From contig NZ_CP073714.1 of assembly GCF_023101145.1 (NCBI RefSeq), positions 5,766,001 to 5,830,000 on the forward strand: 64,000 bases of DNA, written 5' to 3'. This document shows, piece by piece, positions 1-9,897 of the stretch; the stretch's first letter is position 1, and each line of letters begins with the position of its first letter. The notes under the pieces were generated by a model. It was not told the DNA's origin, ran no database searches, and was given only the letters and a program-made list of their open reading frames with translations. This DNA comes from Paenibacillus pabuli (GTDB lineage Bacteria; Bacillota; Bacilli; Paenibacillales; Paenibacillaceae). Position numbers and translations under genes: made by a program.

Positions 1-1086
1 TTGTTTGAATTCTCCGCTATATTTGCCCTTGGCCTGCACCGTCAGATCCCCGTCTGCAAGTTGTCTGAACAATGCTGTCAGTCTCGTGATTGGTCTGGTA
101 ACCAGCAGTGAGATTAGTATACCTGCGATAACAGACACCGCAATCGCGCTGAACAGAACAATATACATCTGCTTCGCCATTGCCCCTAGCGGCTTCTTCA
201 CATCACTTAGTTTGTCTTCAACAATGATGGTCCAGTCCGATCTTGGAATTTTGGAATAAAAGACGACTTTGTCCTCTGTACTTACATCTCCTTGTTGCAA
301 CTGCTCGTTAGAAGGCAGATCAATCAGTGACTGATATTCATTAGATTCAAGCTTCTGTCCCGCCATCTTTTCATCTGTCGAATTGAACATCACTGTACCT
401 ACGCGGTCCAGTATCATAACTTTTCCCTCTTCATTAATGTTGATGTTCTGAAGCTGGTTCACGAAAAATGAAGTTGAAGCAGTAGACGCCAGCACGCCTT
501 CCACTTCCTTGTTATCATTGTAGATTGGCATTGCAAAGACCGTTCCCAGCGTCCCCAAAGATTCAGAGATTATACCCTCACTGATGACATTCTGCCCTTG
601 CATTGCCTGTTGAAAATACGTACGGCCGGCGCGTTCCTCACCGAGTATTTCAGGATTGTTCGCTGCGACAATGGTGCCTTTTCGGTCCAACAGAATAAGA
701 ACACTGTTGCCTTCCATCCCTGCGAGGCTTTCTGCCAATATCCCATTGGCTTTATCCACAAGTTCACTATTTTCCGAGAAAAAAGTATCATCATTCTGTC
801 CTTCGTTATTTCGAATTTCCAGCAGGTCCTGGAATGTGCGATGTGTCGTAATCAGATATGTGGACTGTTCTTCCAACGTTAGTGAGGTGAACAAACCTGC
901 ACCAATCCGATCAGAGGTCGCTTTAATTTCATCCTTGCTTTTGTCGAGCGTAATGACTGCCGCTACGCTGTAAGATAATACCGCAGTTACTGCCAATACA
1001 ACCGTTACCAGTAAACTGATCATTAGCGGCAATTTGACTCTGAACGACATGTTGATCATGCGCTCTCTCGCCTTCGGGATAAACAA
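1..1086 (-). CDS. Methyl-accepting chemotaxis protein, N-terminal part (runs off window)
   Basis: Reading the minus strand gives an open frame that leaves the window at base 1. It has a first membrane segment about 15 residues in, an extracellular region of about 270 residues with the look of a double-Cache sensor, a second membrane segment, and then a HAMP domain (TRPITRLTALF, followed by LADGDLTV). This order is that of chemoreceptors that sense small ligands outside the cell and signal to CheA; the signalling domain lies beyond the window, so a HAMP-containing sensor kinase is not excluded. I chose the TTG at 1086 because an AAGGTGG site sits about 5 bases ahead of it; the ATG at 1059 is in frame but has a weaker site. 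It faces away from the secreted-protein gene at 1388. Confidence 0.85.
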   Translation of the reverse strand, partial: MFIPKARERMINMSFRVKLPLMISLLVTVVLAVTAVLSYSVAAVITLDKSKDEIKATSDRIGAGLFTSLTLEEQSTYLITTHRTFQDLLEIRNNEGQNDDTFFSENSELVDKANGILAESLAGMEGNSVLILLDRKGTIVAANNPEILGEERAGRTYFQQAMQGQNVISEGIISESLGTLGTVFAMPIYNDNKEVEGVLASTASTSFFVNQLQNININEEGKVMILDRVGTVMFNSTDEKMAGQKLESNEYQSLIDLPSNEQLQQGDVSTEDKVVFYSKIPRSDWTIIVEDKLSDVKKPLGAMAKQMYIVLFSAIAVSVIAGILISLLVTRPITRLTALFRQLADGDLTVQAKGKYSGEFKQ

Positions 1087-1266
1087 TAAATCCACCTTCC
1101 ATTTCTACGATGTTAATGTCCAATTTTGTATGGGATAACTTTATATCGGTAGATAGTATCTAATCTTTCAGCAAGAAAAACGTTTGCACTGAAAAATGTT
1201 TTTTCACATCTTATAATCTTCTATTTAAAAATAAAACTATATGTAACTAGTATTATGTTTTATTTA

Positions 1267-1295
1267 TTGACTTAATTTGTAAAATAATTTACACT
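1267..1295 (+). promoter_or_regulatory. Probable sigma-A promoter for the secreted protein gene
   Basis: TTGACT and TACACT are separated by 17 bases, in a very AT-rich divergent spacer of 300 bases between the chemoreceptor and the gene at 1388. The distance to the start codon leaves a leader of roughly 85 bases. Nothing else is recognisable in this spacer. Confidence 0.5.
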
Positions 1296-1387
1296 CTTTT
1301 ATGTTAATACTTATTTTTCCATAATTGAGAGTTTTGAATAGCTGGCCAGCTTTCAAATATATTTAAAATTGAGAGGGAGATATAAAA

Positions 1388-2179
1388 ATGAAAAAAGTGG
1401 TTTCAGCTTTATTAGTTACAGCATCCTTATTTGTTGGTAGTGTCGCTTCTTTCGCTTATTCGGAAGAGTCCGTTAGTATAATTCCTACCCGAATGCAGGC
1501 GGGGACAATATTAGAGTATGATGGATCCAATCAGATGGTTATCCTGGAAAAGGGTGAACCAGTAAACCTCCCTTCCATCTATCAAGATCAAACAACAAAG
1601 AGTATCACACAAAAAGTAGATCTTGAAAAATTAAAAAGTGAAGAAGAATTCGTTGAAAAAATTAAAGAAGAAGCAAAAAATTTACCCGTATATAAAATTG
1701 AGAATCCTCTTCCACAGCCAGGTTTAAAGGTTATATATGATGGTGAGGGTTACATAAAGGAGTTTATTTTCCCTCAAGGGAACGACTTCGCTTTAGCTGC
1801 TTATAAAGCACTACCAAGAGGCACTAGAAAAGCAGCTGGAACCTATACTTATGGAGATAACAATAATAAAATCACTATTACAACGAGCACCGTTCTTGGT
1901 GAAGGACGATTTACTAATTTTACCGATACAACTGGTGAAAACAGTAACACTCTGAAAAAAGGTGATGCAGCAACCAGAGGAGATATAGATAATCCTAAAT
2001 ATGAGCAAGTTTTGGATGCGCGCAATTTGGATAACAATGTCTTTGCCAATGTAACTAAGAGAGATAATGGAGCACTTCCAGACGCGACATTAGATATTTG
2101 GAAAACTGGTGTAGAACTTTTTGACTTGAAATGGTCTTCTTCCCTTTCGTTTAAAGGAAGATACTTCTATACATTCTAA
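1388..2179 (+). CDS. Secreted protein of unknown function
   Basis: The 263-residue product starts with a clear signal peptide (MKKVVSALLVTASLFVG, then SVASFA before the likely cleavage site) and has no other membrane segment, so it should be exported. The middle is charged (many E and K, residues 75-100). The C-terminal half from AAGTYTYGD onward is rich in T, N, G and aromatic residues and ends SFKGRYFYTF, which suggests a beta-sheet fold. An AGAGGGAG site lies 7 bases before ATG. I do not recognise the family; the GTYTYG stretch recalls small secreted bacteriocins such as lactococcin 972, but the length and missing cysteines argue against that. A lipoprotein follows after 76 bases, so the two may be one transcript. 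Confidence 0.75.
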   Translation: MKKVVSALLVTASLFVGSVASFAYSEESVSIIPTRMQAGTILEYDGSNQMVILEKGEPVNLPSIYQDQTTKSITQKVDLEKLKSEEEFVEKIKEEAKNLPVYKIENPLPQPGLKVIYDGEGYIKEFIFPQGNDFALAAYKALPRGTRKAAGTYTYGDNNNKITITTSTVLGEGRFTNFTDTTGENSNTLKKGDAATRGDIDNPKYEQVLDARNLDNNVFANVTKRDNGALPDATLDIWKTGVELFDLKWSSSLSFKGRYFYTF

Positions 2180-2255
2180 TTTATAAGATATTTTATAAAG
2201 GGGGCGATATATTCGCCTCCTTATCGTATCTTCTTAATGAAAAGGATGATCAATC

Positions 2256-3314
2256 ATGAAAAAAAAATCTTCAATCACAAAATTCGTTTTAGTCATAATT
2301 ACCCTCCTTCTCTTCATTGGGGGATGTAGTTCCGACAAACAAGCAATTGAAGAAGTGAACCCCACCGATATGCAAACCATTGGTCCACAAACCCAAGAAT
2401 ATCTTTCAATTACAAACACCGAATATGTTAATGGAAAAGATACCAATGATGGAATGATAATGAGAGTTTACACATATGACATCCAAACTAAAACTTTAAC
2501 TAAAATGGCTGATTTACCCTATAACTCTCAATACCCCTTAACAGTGGCTTCCTTAACAGAAGACACCATCTACTATTCAGGAGCTGGAAAAGATAAGGGG
2601 GACGAGTTGTTTTCATATGATATAAAAACACAGAATATCCAGCAATTAAGCTCCGAATTGTTTGCAATCAATTCGATTATTCCGGATACCGTTGATCATA
2701 CATTGGTTATGGCTGCTGTTAAGAAGGGAGAACGGCCTGTCAAAGTCATTTTCTATGATAAAGAAACTCAAGAAATGACTATATTGAATGACCACGATTC
2801 AGACACAACGACATGGGATATTTCCTATGATCCAGAAACAAAAAAATCCTATGCCATCCAATATTCTGAAGAAGAGCAATATAATCATATGGAGGAGTCC
2901 AATAAAACGCAAACGCCGATGGTGCCTCCAAACCATACTATCATTGAGATAGATCCGATCTCCAAAAAGACTCGTAAGGTCATTGAACTAGAAGAGGAAC
3001 AAATTTTAACCTTATCAACAAGGGGAGACGAAATGCTCATTGCGACGGCAGAGCATATTAACAAGTATCCAATTAAATACAGTATGATTAACATCAATAC
3101 AGGACAAAGAAAGGAACTTGATCTTCCGATTAAAGCAAGTAGTGAATTATTCCTCTCCAAAGATGGAAATGGTTTCTATTTTCTAGGTGAGAAAGGAAAG
3201 GGGAATAATGAAAGAGGAATTTATTACTATGATTTGAAAACGCAAGAAGTCGAAGCCATATTTCTTCAGGAAGAGGGATTCATTAATAATTTTATGCTTC
3301 TGTCGAATCCATAA
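2256..3314 (+). CDS. Lipoprotein with beta-propeller-like repeats
   Basis: The 352-residue protein has a type II signal peptide ending LFIGGC, so the cysteine at about residue 24 should be lipidated and the protein held on the outer face of the membrane. The rest contains repeated blocks of the form Y-x-Y-D-I/L-x-T-x (VYTYDIQTKTL, LFSYDIKTQNI, YYYDLKTQEV), typical of TolB-like or DUF5050-like beta propellers. No catalytic motif is visible. An AAAGGATG site precedes the ATG. It follows the secreted protein at 1388 in the same direction, with a weak GGCGA/TCGCC hairpin between them. A partner or retention factor for the secreted protein is possible, but that is only inferred from position. Confidence 0.75.
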   Translation: MKKKSSITKFVLVIITLLLFIGGCSSDKQAIEEVNPTDMQTIGPQTQEYLSITNTEYVNGKDTNDGMIMRVYTYDIQTKTLTKMADLPYNSQYPLTVASLTEDTIYYSGAGKDKGDELFSYDIKTQNIQQLSSELFAINSIIPDTVDHTLVMAAVKKGERPVKVIFYDKETQEMTILNDHDSDTTTWDISYDPETKKSYAIQYSEEEQYNHMEESNKTQTPMVPPNHTIIEIDPISKKTRKVIELEEEQILTLSTRGDEMLIATAEHINKYPIKYSMININTGQRKELDLPIKASSELFLSKDGNGFYFLGEKGKGNNERGIYYYDLKTQEVEAIFLQEEGFINNFMLLSNP

Positions 3315-3432
3315 TCAATACGTAATCAGGTTCATACAGAAGGAACCAAAACAAGGACGTTCCTGAGAAATACAGGATCGTCCTTGATGAATAGGCCCAC
3401 CTACAAGTTTGGAATGGAAATTTTGATTTGCA

Positions 3433-4596
3433 TTACAATGCAGCTTGATAGATCTGTACCACATCTTCACGCTGCAATTTGTTGAAGAAGCCAAATGGAC
3501 CAAAACGCATCGCTTTATCAGCCATCTCACCAATCTGGCTATCGTCGATGTCATAGTCAGCCAGACGGCTAGGTGCACCAATCGAGGTCCAGAATGTACG
3601 CAACGCTTCAATACCTTCTTCAGCAACCTGTTTGTCCGACTTCCCTGCAGAATTCACATTAAATACATTAACAGCCATGCGTTTGAAGCGATCTACGTCC
3701 ACATCCAGATTATGCTTCATCCAGTGCGGGAACAGAATGGCAAGGCCTCCCCCATGCGGAATGTCGTACACGGCGGACACAGCGTGCTCAATATTGTGAG
3801 ATGCCCAGTCCCCGGCAAGACCCATATTCAGTACATCATTAAGCGCCATTGTTCCACAATAGAGAATGGTTTCGCGCAGTTCATAATTTTCGGGATCTTT
3901 GATCAAAAGAGGCGCAGTTTCAATTACCGTGCGGAGAATGGTCTCACAGAATCCAAGCTGAACGGGTGTATTGGTATCCAGATGGAAGTAGTGTTCAAAC
4001 ACATGAGACATCATATCCACCATACCATATACGGTCTGATCCAAAGGTACGGTATATGTATTCACCGGATCAAGAATCGAAAACGCCGGAAAGGAATACT
4101 CGCTGAACCAGGCCCACTTCTCCTGTGTGTCCTGATTGGTTATAACCGATCCGTTGTTCATCTCGGAACCCGTCGCAGCCATGGTCAAAACTGTTCCCAG
4201 CGGGAGTCCGCCTTGAGGAGTTGCTTCGCGCACAACAATATCCCACATGTCTCCATCGTATTTGGCCCCTACTGCGATCGCTTTACCACAGTCAAGCACA
4301 CTTCCACCACCAACAGCAAGAACCAGATCAATGTTATTCGTTCTGCATAGTTCTACACCCTTATGAACCGTGGAAAGACGCGGATTAGGTTCTACACCAG
4401 CCAATTCGGTTACCTCTGCTCCGATTTCCTTCAACTGGCCGAGCACCTGATCGTACAGCCCGCTCCGTTTGATGCTTCCACCACCGTATACAAGCAAAAC
4501 ACGTTTTCCGTATTTTGGGACTTCAGTTTTTAGTGCTTCAATTTGCCCTTTGCCAAAAATCAGCCGGGTCGGATTATAAAATTGAAAAGATCTCAT
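3433..4596 (-). CDS. Iron-dependent alcohol dehydrogenase, YqhD/BdhA type
   Basis: This 387-residue group III alcohol dehydrogenase reduces aldehydes to alcohols in the cytoplasm, usually with NADPH. The dinucleotide motif GGGSVLD is at residues 96-102. Metal ligands fall at D194, H198, H267 and H281, exactly the positions known for YqhD. The length is that of the family. A longer frame begins at 4635, but the ATG at 4596 starts the usual [10 protein letters not shown] sequence and has a GGAGGAA site 8 bases upstream, so I take that start. The gene stands alone, divergent from the kinase-like gene at 4796. Butanol dehydrogenase (YugJ/BdhA) is the closest guess; the true substrate cannot be read from sequence. 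Confidence 0.93.
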   Translation of the reverse strand: MRSFQFYNPTRLIFGKGQIEALKTEVPKYGKRVLLVYGGGSIKRSGLYDQVLGQLKEIGAEVTELAGVEPNPRLSTVHKGVELCRTNNIDLVLAVGGGSVLDCGKAIAVGAKYDGDMWDIVVREATPQGGLPLGTVLTMAATGSEMNNGSVITNQDTQEKWAWFSEYSFPAFSILDPVNTYTVPLDQTVYGMVDMMSHVFEHYFHLDTNTPVQLGFCETILRTVIETAPLLIKDPENYELRETILYCGTMALNDVLNMGLAGDWASHNIEHAVSAVYDIPHGGGLAILFPHWMKHNLDVDVDRFKRMAVNVFNVNSAGKSDKQVAEEGIEALRTFWTSIGAPSRLADYDIDDSQIGEMADKAMRFGPFGFFNKLQREDVVQIYQAAL

Positions 4597-4795
4597 AGCG
4601 TATGTTCCTCCAAAGATGTCTGAAATTTTGTGCATCCATTATTATAGTTGTCTTTATTCGTAAAAACAAATTGAGCGTGCAATGCCTTATCGAATAGATA
4701 TTACGATATGCTCCATTTTCTTCGACAAACTATTGATCTTATCTATGATACTATTAACATTGCTATTGAACTGACGAGCAGGAAGGAGCGATCAG

Positions 4796-5752
4796 ATGAG
4801 TAAGGAATCTACCACAATACAAGAATTAATACAACAAGCCGTGAATAAGTATGTATCCTCGGATGCTCAAATACTAAGTATTGAGAGTAACCCTATTGGT
4901 ATGGGATTTCAGGCTGTAGAATTGCTTCGACATCATAGTGAATTCCTGTCTAATAGAGAGAAAAAGGACATTTCTCTCATTACGAAGAAGGCCACATTCG
5001 TTGAACGCTCTGCCTTGTCCAGATTATTTTCACAAGGCGTTAATGTGCCCTTTAGTCTATCCAATGAGCCTCATACAGAAGATCGCAGCTTGATCTGCAT
5101 TCAGGATGTGGACTACCAAACCGATTATAACCATCTCGATATGGATTTGCTTCAGAATAAAGAATTACGAGCGCTGGCTTACATACATGGAACGAATATG
5201 GGGTTAAAAAAAGAAATGCCCTGGATACCCACTGTGGATCGAAATCATATCATCGACATGATGGAAAACCGTTGGAGACCTTCGTGGAACGCCACCATAG
5301 AAAACCCCGCATTCATTGAGGAATTTGGATTACCGATCATATATGAAATTGAAGCTGTAGCCAGTAGGATCATAGATGATCTTGAAGTTTTAATCAGAGA
5401 TGAACATATGCATACGATGATCCATAATGATCTGAATCCCGGAAACGTACTGGTACATAACAATGAGGATGTCTATTTTATCGATTGGGAGGAAGCAAGG
5501 TACGGCTCCCTATTCTTCGATGTTCCTCTGCGCTGTAGCCATATGAGACAAGTAGACATCTATCGGGGGGCCCTAAGTTCCCACGGATACGATATTCCAC
5601 AAGATCAATTCGAAAAGTATTTCTCCCTGGCATCCCGATACCTCGGCATCCGCTATATGAGTTGGAACCTTGGGGTATGGGAACAAAACTCATATGCAAA
5701 AGACGACTTAAAAAAGTATATGAAGATGGTAACTCAACCTTTGTTCTCCTGA
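4796..5752 (+). CDS. APH-fold phosphotransferase family protein
   Basis: The 318-residue protein has the catalytic loop HNDLNPGNVL (H210, D212, N217) and the metal-binding aspartate in FIDWEEA (D230), the signature of aminoglycoside/choline/homoserine kinase folds. It should transfer a phosphate from ATP to a small hydroxylated substrate in the cytoplasm. The N-terminal lobe is less conserved than in known antibiotic kinases, so resistance cannot be claimed; a metabolite or sugar kinase is equally likely. AAGGAGCG lies 7 bases ahead of ATG. It is a single gene that meets the amidohydrolase gene end to end. Confidence 0.85.
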   Translation: MSKESTTIQELIQQAVNKYVSSDAQILSIESNPIGMGFQAVELLRHHSEFLSNREKKDISLITKKATFVERSALSRLFSQGVNVPFSLSNEPHTEDRSLICIQDVDYQTDYNHLDMDLLQNKELRALAYIHGTNMGLKKEMPWIPTVDRNHIIDMMENRWRPSWNATIENPAFIEEFGLPIIYEIEAVASRIIDDLEVLIRDEHMHTMIHNDLNPGNVLVHNNEDVYFIDWEEARYGSLFFDVPLRCSHMRQVDIYRGALSSHGYDIPQDQFEKYFSLASRYLGIRYMSWNLGVWEQNSYAKDDLKKYMKMVTQPLFS

Positions 5753-5804
5753 TCCCCTCCTCATTCCAGGTTAAGCATAAGATGAATTCACTGTTTTGCC
5801 GGAC

Positions 5805-5839
5805 AAAAAAGCTCCTGCCACCAGAAGTAGCAGGAGCTT
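5805..5839 (-). terminator. Rho-independent terminator for the amidohydrolase operon
   Basis: A perfect 10-bp stem (AAGCTCCTGC with GCAGGAGCTT) is followed on the minus strand by six T. It lies 23 bases after the stop of the gene ending at 5862. Confidence 0.9.
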
Positions 5840-5861
5840 CATGATAATCATGAACTGGTGC

Positions 5862-6740
5862 TTAACCCAGATCTGCAATTCGCTGTTCAATGCGTGGAAA
5901 TAGACTAAAAGCATTCTCGTAGAATACCTTATCATGATGCTGCTCTGGCACAAGTCGGCGGACGAATTCGGCATAAAGATCGATCGGCGCGAGCGGCCAG
6001 TCAGTCCCGAACAACATTTTCTCATAATGATCCGAATATACCAGCGCCCGGCGGAAATGATCCATGAACAAGGGTTCGTTCATAAACCGTTCAAAATGGG
6101 GGCGATCACCCACAACGAGGCCAGACAGATCTGCGTATACGTTAGGATTCTTCGCAACTACTTCAGCGGCATCCATCACCCAAGGATCGCCCAAATGACA
6201 GATCATAAAATTCACGCCGCGCTGTTGAAAGGCTAATTCATCCACGGTCAGCGGATGTGCATACTTGAGCAATCCATTCATGGAGTACGTATCCCCCGTA
6301 TGAATGACTACAGGGACGTTATACTTGGCTGCCAGTTCATAGACCGGTGTGTAGATCTTGTCATACACGTAGTGATGATAGTATCCCGCATATAGCTTGA
6401 TCCCAGCTACCTCAGGAGCTTGCAGTCGTGCTTCTATCCGGTCCAGTTCGTCCTGAGCGTGTTCACCACCAAGGTGATTTGGATTAATGCCGACGCATTC
6501 CATGAGGAATGACGGAACTGTTTCTTCCAAATCAAGTCCCATCGGGTTGGGTGAACTGGAATCCGGGAATGCTCCCTTCGTCTGCTCCGTAACCCCCATA
6601 CCGATGCCAAGAATAACGTCGTTCTTATCAAACTCCGCCTTGAGGCCAGCGGCAGAATAATCCACTTTGGACAAATCGATCGCCGTTCGATGAAAGCTGT
6701 CGATGTCCGACAGATGAATGTGAATATCAATAATCGGCAT
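5862..6740 (-). CDS. Amidohydrolase-2 family metal-dependent hydrolase
   Basis: The 292-residue TIM-barrel protein has the first metal motif IDIHIHL near the N terminus, HTGD in the middle, CHLGDPW, and FGTDWP near the C terminus, which is the set of the amidohydrolase-2 (PF04909) group. Members hydrolyse or decarboxylate small ring compounds and lactones in the cytoplasm; the substrate is unknown. A longer frame reaches 6773, but the ATG at 6740 has GAGGAGG 7 bases upstream and begins MPIIDIHIHL, so it is the likely start. The stop of the upstream 1051-residue fusion gene ends one base away, which implies translational coupling and a common task, perhaps in handling a modified sugar. Confidence 0.9.
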   Translation of the reverse strand: MPIIDIHIHLSDIDSFHRTAIDLSKVDYSAAGLKAEFDKNDVILGIGMGVTEQTKGAFPDSSSPNPMGLDLEETVPSFLMECVGINPNHLGGEHAQDELDRIEARLQAPEVAGIKLYAGYYHHYVYDKIYTPVYELAAKYNVPVVIHTGDTYSMNGLLKYAHPLTVDELAFQQRGVNFMICHLGDPWVMDAAEVVAKNPNVYADLSGLVVGDRPHFERFMNEPLFMDHFRRALVYSDHYEKMLFGTDWPLAPIDLYAEFVRRLVPEQHHDKVFYENAFSLFPRIEQRIADLG

Positions 6741-6741
6741 G

Positions 6742-9700
6742 TTAAGCCTCCTCTTCACCTTTTGAAGTTGCAAAGTTTAGCTGCAAAAGGCCATGTAGAT
6801 CCTCCGAATTCAGAGGAATTTGCCCCAAGATCAGATAGGTCGGCTCTGTCCAGACCGTTTCCCCGTTCGGGAGTGTCAGATGATGATTCACGTTTTGACC
6901 AGTGACTTGATTGTTGGCAAAAGCCCAAGCACTCTGATTCGGATAACGGTTCACCGCATGAAGCATGTGTTTACGCGAAACTGATCCTGTTCGCAAAATA
7001 TCCTGCAGTGGCAGGCCCACATCCACCTTGCCAAGCGGGAATCGATCCTTGCCCGGTTGCTCTATCCAACCTTCTGCAAACACAGGTGAAGGTTGAAAAA
7101 AACGCTCCTCTGCAAGGGAATAATTCGTCAGCATCAAGCCGCTTTCGTTGGTTACGGCAAGCAGTGTACAGAGCACGGGAACGCCAGGCAGCATCAGATA
7201 GTGCTGATGAATCGTGATGCCCCGATTCATTTCATGCTTCTCAATTCGGGTGGTCAGCCTTACGCCCTTCCAAACGTTGCCGGATTGATCCTTCTGTTCT
7301 GTCCAGGAGGCCGCTCTCGATTCCGATTGGCGGCTGAAACCGTTCATGCCGGGAATGCCCACACCCAGTCCGCCGTACCACGGATTCCACCACGAACGTG
7401 GTGCCGGTTCAGGATACGAGCTATCCAGCCATTCTTCCCCCTGATATTTCAGAGAGTGTACAACGCTTCCGAAGTTCGGAGCCACAGCAATGGATAGTAC
7501 GCCATTGTTCACGGTGTACAAAGTCCCCGTTGGTCCTTCTTCACTCACACGTTCAACATCTGTTCCAGTCTGAGGAAACCAGAGGGCCGTTCGCTCCTGA
7601 ATTCGATCCTCCCCACGGTATACCCCACGGACCTTCCAACCACTTCCGTGCTCGTCATGAAGATTCGTTTTCTCAGGGGAGAACTCCACCTTTGCCGTAT
7701 CCAACTGCTGTTCCGAATTGAATTCCGTGGCCATTGCCGTGTACTCCGGTTCGCCGCCATTCTGCACATATAGCTCCAGCTTGCCAGCGAGCGGAACCAG
7801 TTTACGTTCGTTCAACTCCACTTTTAACACTTCTGGGGTAAATGGATTACCGCCACTCAGCGTCAGATCAAGGTGACTATCCAACAACGGGAGGACCGGG
7901 TTACGCTGCTTCCGGGCAAATGCCCGGAAATCCGACCATTTGGCAAAGGTGTTCAGGGCAAATACGGTTTCCTTGGTACGCGCCACGGTTCCCGCCTCCA
8001 AACGCCCAATCTCATGCTGCAACCCGAGCGTGTATTCTGGCCGGATCAGCTTCAGGGAAGGGTCCCAATAGATGCCGCATGCACCATACTCCTCCTTGCA
8101 GAACAACCAGTTCTCCGTAATCTGCGCACTGTCCCAGTGGTTCGGATCGCCTGCATAATCATCACCCATATCCACAAATCGGCCCTGATAAGGAAGGATT
8201 AAGCCGTTTCCGAAAAATCCAAAATTGTTCATCAGGAATAAGTCCTCTTCCCATGCTGTGCCTCGTGTATTTTCAATCTCATGATGGAATTCGGCAATTC
8301 CGCTCGCAGACAGCTTGACGACAGACTTGATCTGTAAGCCAGGGAAGTCCTCCGAGTCATAGATGGCCTCGAAAATTTGCCGTTCTCCCTCGGGATAAAT
8401 CTTCACTTCTCTCGCTTGTTTTTTGGACAGCTCCTCTGCGTACGGCTTGCCCAGCTTCGGATAGGTCCACCAAAACGTGTGACGGGACCCAGGGTATTCA
8501 ACCCACATGATATTATCCTGCTTGCCCATATGGAGAGAGAATGCGCCGTTTACAGCTACCCACTGGTCTCCGTTCTCCCCGCCATAACGTCCCTCTATCC
8601 CCTTCATCAACACAGACATCTTGGTTGTAAAAGATACCGCCTGTTTATCCGTCGGAACAGCCGTTACCACGACTTCTTGCGAATAAAGTCCATACGAATG
8701 TAATGTAAAGGCTATCGGTACAGATGCTTTACCTTTTGCAGGGACCGTGAAGCTTACCGAACGTTCTGCCCACTCCAGAAATTCGTCTTCCGGCAGGTCA
8801 AAAGAGAACTCCGCTTCGGAATCAAAATTATTATCCACGTTCAGGTATAGCTCAGCCGGGATACCTGTATAGAGCTCTTTTACAGGCAACACCGTGTTGA
8901 TCTTAGCCGGAAATTTCGGGGCAACGCCCATACGAAACTCGGCTTTTCTGCCACCGATCAGCCATGTGCTCGCAACAACGGGATGGGTCTTATTCTGACT
9001 CTGCTCCTCCTTAACCGGGTCAAGGTGGAACGCCCCTTCCACGTATACCGTTTCTCCCGGAGCAACAGCTCTCGCATCGTCCAGCGCAAAACGAATATTT
9101 TTGTTGTCGTGACCCTTGATCTCGAACTTCAGCTCGGAAGTTGAGCGGTTCGTGATCCGGTAACGAACCTTGTATTCGGAACCAAATACGAGATCATGAT
9201 CGTCGATCTCTGTGAAGATTTCGTAATCTGGTGTTTCGAGAGCTGTAAGCCCTCGACCGGACTTCTCGAATTCGGCTCGCAAGGAGATATCTCCCTTTTT
9301 CCAGGAATAATCAAAGAAATCGAAACCACGCTCCCGTCGGCCATCCGGCTCGATAACGAGTTCACGCGTGCTGTCTGCGTACCAATCCAGTTCCTCAAAA
9401 TAAGGTGCAAGTGCTTCCGTCTGCAAAATGGTCGGGATGAAATTCATCAGATGCACATTATCATCTTTTTTCTCCCAGAAGAACCCGCATTTCTTGTACA
9501 TCGGTACAGCCTTGGTGTTACCTGCCCACGTGAACAGATCCAGGCGAGGCCATCCCGCTTCCACGGTCTTGCGAACGGCGTTCAGGATCAGATTACGTCC
9601 GACCTTGTAGCCGTGATAATCGGGACGAACATTCAATAGCGGTACATACAATGCATTCTCGTCATAGCGGTAGTGCGCAAAACTGCAAAAACCAACAACC

Positions 9701-9897
9701 TCATTTTCATGAATAGCGAGAAACGCGTTGAGATTGGACGAACTCTCCATCTCCCGGCGAACGGTATCTTCCGTTCTCTGGTTGGTGCCGCCTCCCCAAC
9801 TTTCATTGCTGCGGTTCCACATATCAGCGAGTGCGGCAGCGTAGGAGGGATCGTATTCAATAATGCGGATTTGTTCGATAATCGAAGTTACGGTCAT
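6742..9897 (-). CDS. GNAT acetyltransferase fused to a very large beta-sandwich region
   Basis: The 1051-residue protein has a complete GNAT domain at residues 10-150 (motif A around LNVRPDYHGYKVGRN, and the late NTKAVPMYKKCGF). The remaining 900 residues are beta-rich: an immunoglobulin/NEW3-like stretch (about 230-420, APGETVYVEG, VPAKGKASVPI) and then sheets with many W, Y and H that look like a galactose-mutarotase fold (about 440-1040; RSWWNPWYGGLGVGIPGMNG). There is no signal peptide, so it should be cytoplasmic. The AAGGAGA site 10 bases before ATG supports the start. It is transcribed first, coupled to the amidohydrolase. One reading is acetylation of a carbohydrate-linked substrate held by the sandwich domains; that is inference. 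The frame is uninterrupted, so the fusion is real in this sequence. Confidence 0.85.
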   Translation of the reverse strand: MTVTSIIEQIRIIEYDPSYAAALADMWNRSNESWGGGTNQRTEDTVRREMESSSNLNAFLAIHENEVVGFCSFAHYRYDENALYVPLLNVRPDYHGYKVGRNLILNAVRKTVEAGWPRLDLFTWAGNTKAVPMYKKCGFFWEKKDDNVHLMNFIPTILQTEALAPYFEELDWYADSTRELVIEPDGRRERGFDFFDYSWKKGDISLRAEFEKSGRGLTALETPDYEIFTEIDDHDLVFGSEYKVRYRITNRSTSELKFEIKGHDNKNIRFALDDARAVAPGETVYVEGAFHLDPVKEEQSQNKTHPVVASTWLIGGRKAEFRMGVAPKFPAKINTVLPVKELYTGIPAELYLNVDNNFDSEAEFSFDLPEDEFLEWAERSVSFTVPAKGKASVPIAFTLHSYGLYSQEVVVTAVPTDKQAVSFTTKMSVLMKGIEGRYGGENGDQWVAVNGAFSLHMGKQDNIMWVEYPGSRHTFWWTYPKLGKPYAEELSKKQAREVKIYPEGERQIFEAIYDSEDFPGLQIKSVVKLSASGIAEFHHEIENTRGTAWEEDLFLMNNFGFFGNGLILPYQGRFVDMGDDYAGDPNHWDSAQITENWLFCKEEYGACGIYWDPSLKLIRPEYTLGLQHEIGRLEAGTVARTKETVFALNTFAKWSDFRAFARKQRNPVLPLLDSHLDLTLSGGNPFTPEVLKVELNERKLVPLAGKLELYVQNGGEPEYTAMATEFNSEQQLDTAKVEFSPEKTNLHDEHGSGWKVRGVYRGEDRIQERTALWFPQTGTDVERVSEEGPTGTLYTVNNGVLSIAVAPNFGSVVHSLKYQGEEWLDSSYPEPAPRSWWNPWYGGLGVGIPGMNGFSRQSESRAASWTEQKDQSGNVWKGVRLTTRIEKHEMNRGITIHQHYLMLPGVPVLCTLLAVTNESGLMLTNYSLAEERFFQPSPVFAEGWIEQPGKDRFPLGKVDVGLPLQDILRTGSVSRKHMLHAVNRYPNQSAWAFANNQVTGQNVNHHLTLPNGETVWTEPTYLILGQIPLNSEDLHGLLQLNFATSKGEEEA

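Noticed and set aside
929-1123. Open frame of 64 codons on the minus strand
   Set aside because: It is out of frame with the chemoreceptor, which covers the same bases with clear domain matches and a good ribosome site.
1388-2179. Lactococcin 972-type bacteriocin
   Set aside because: Only a short GTYTYG-like stretch is similar; the protein is more than twice the usual length and no ABC transporter follows.
4796-5752. Aminoglycoside resistance kinase
   Set aside because: Only the general kinase motifs are present; nothing points to an antibiotic substrate.
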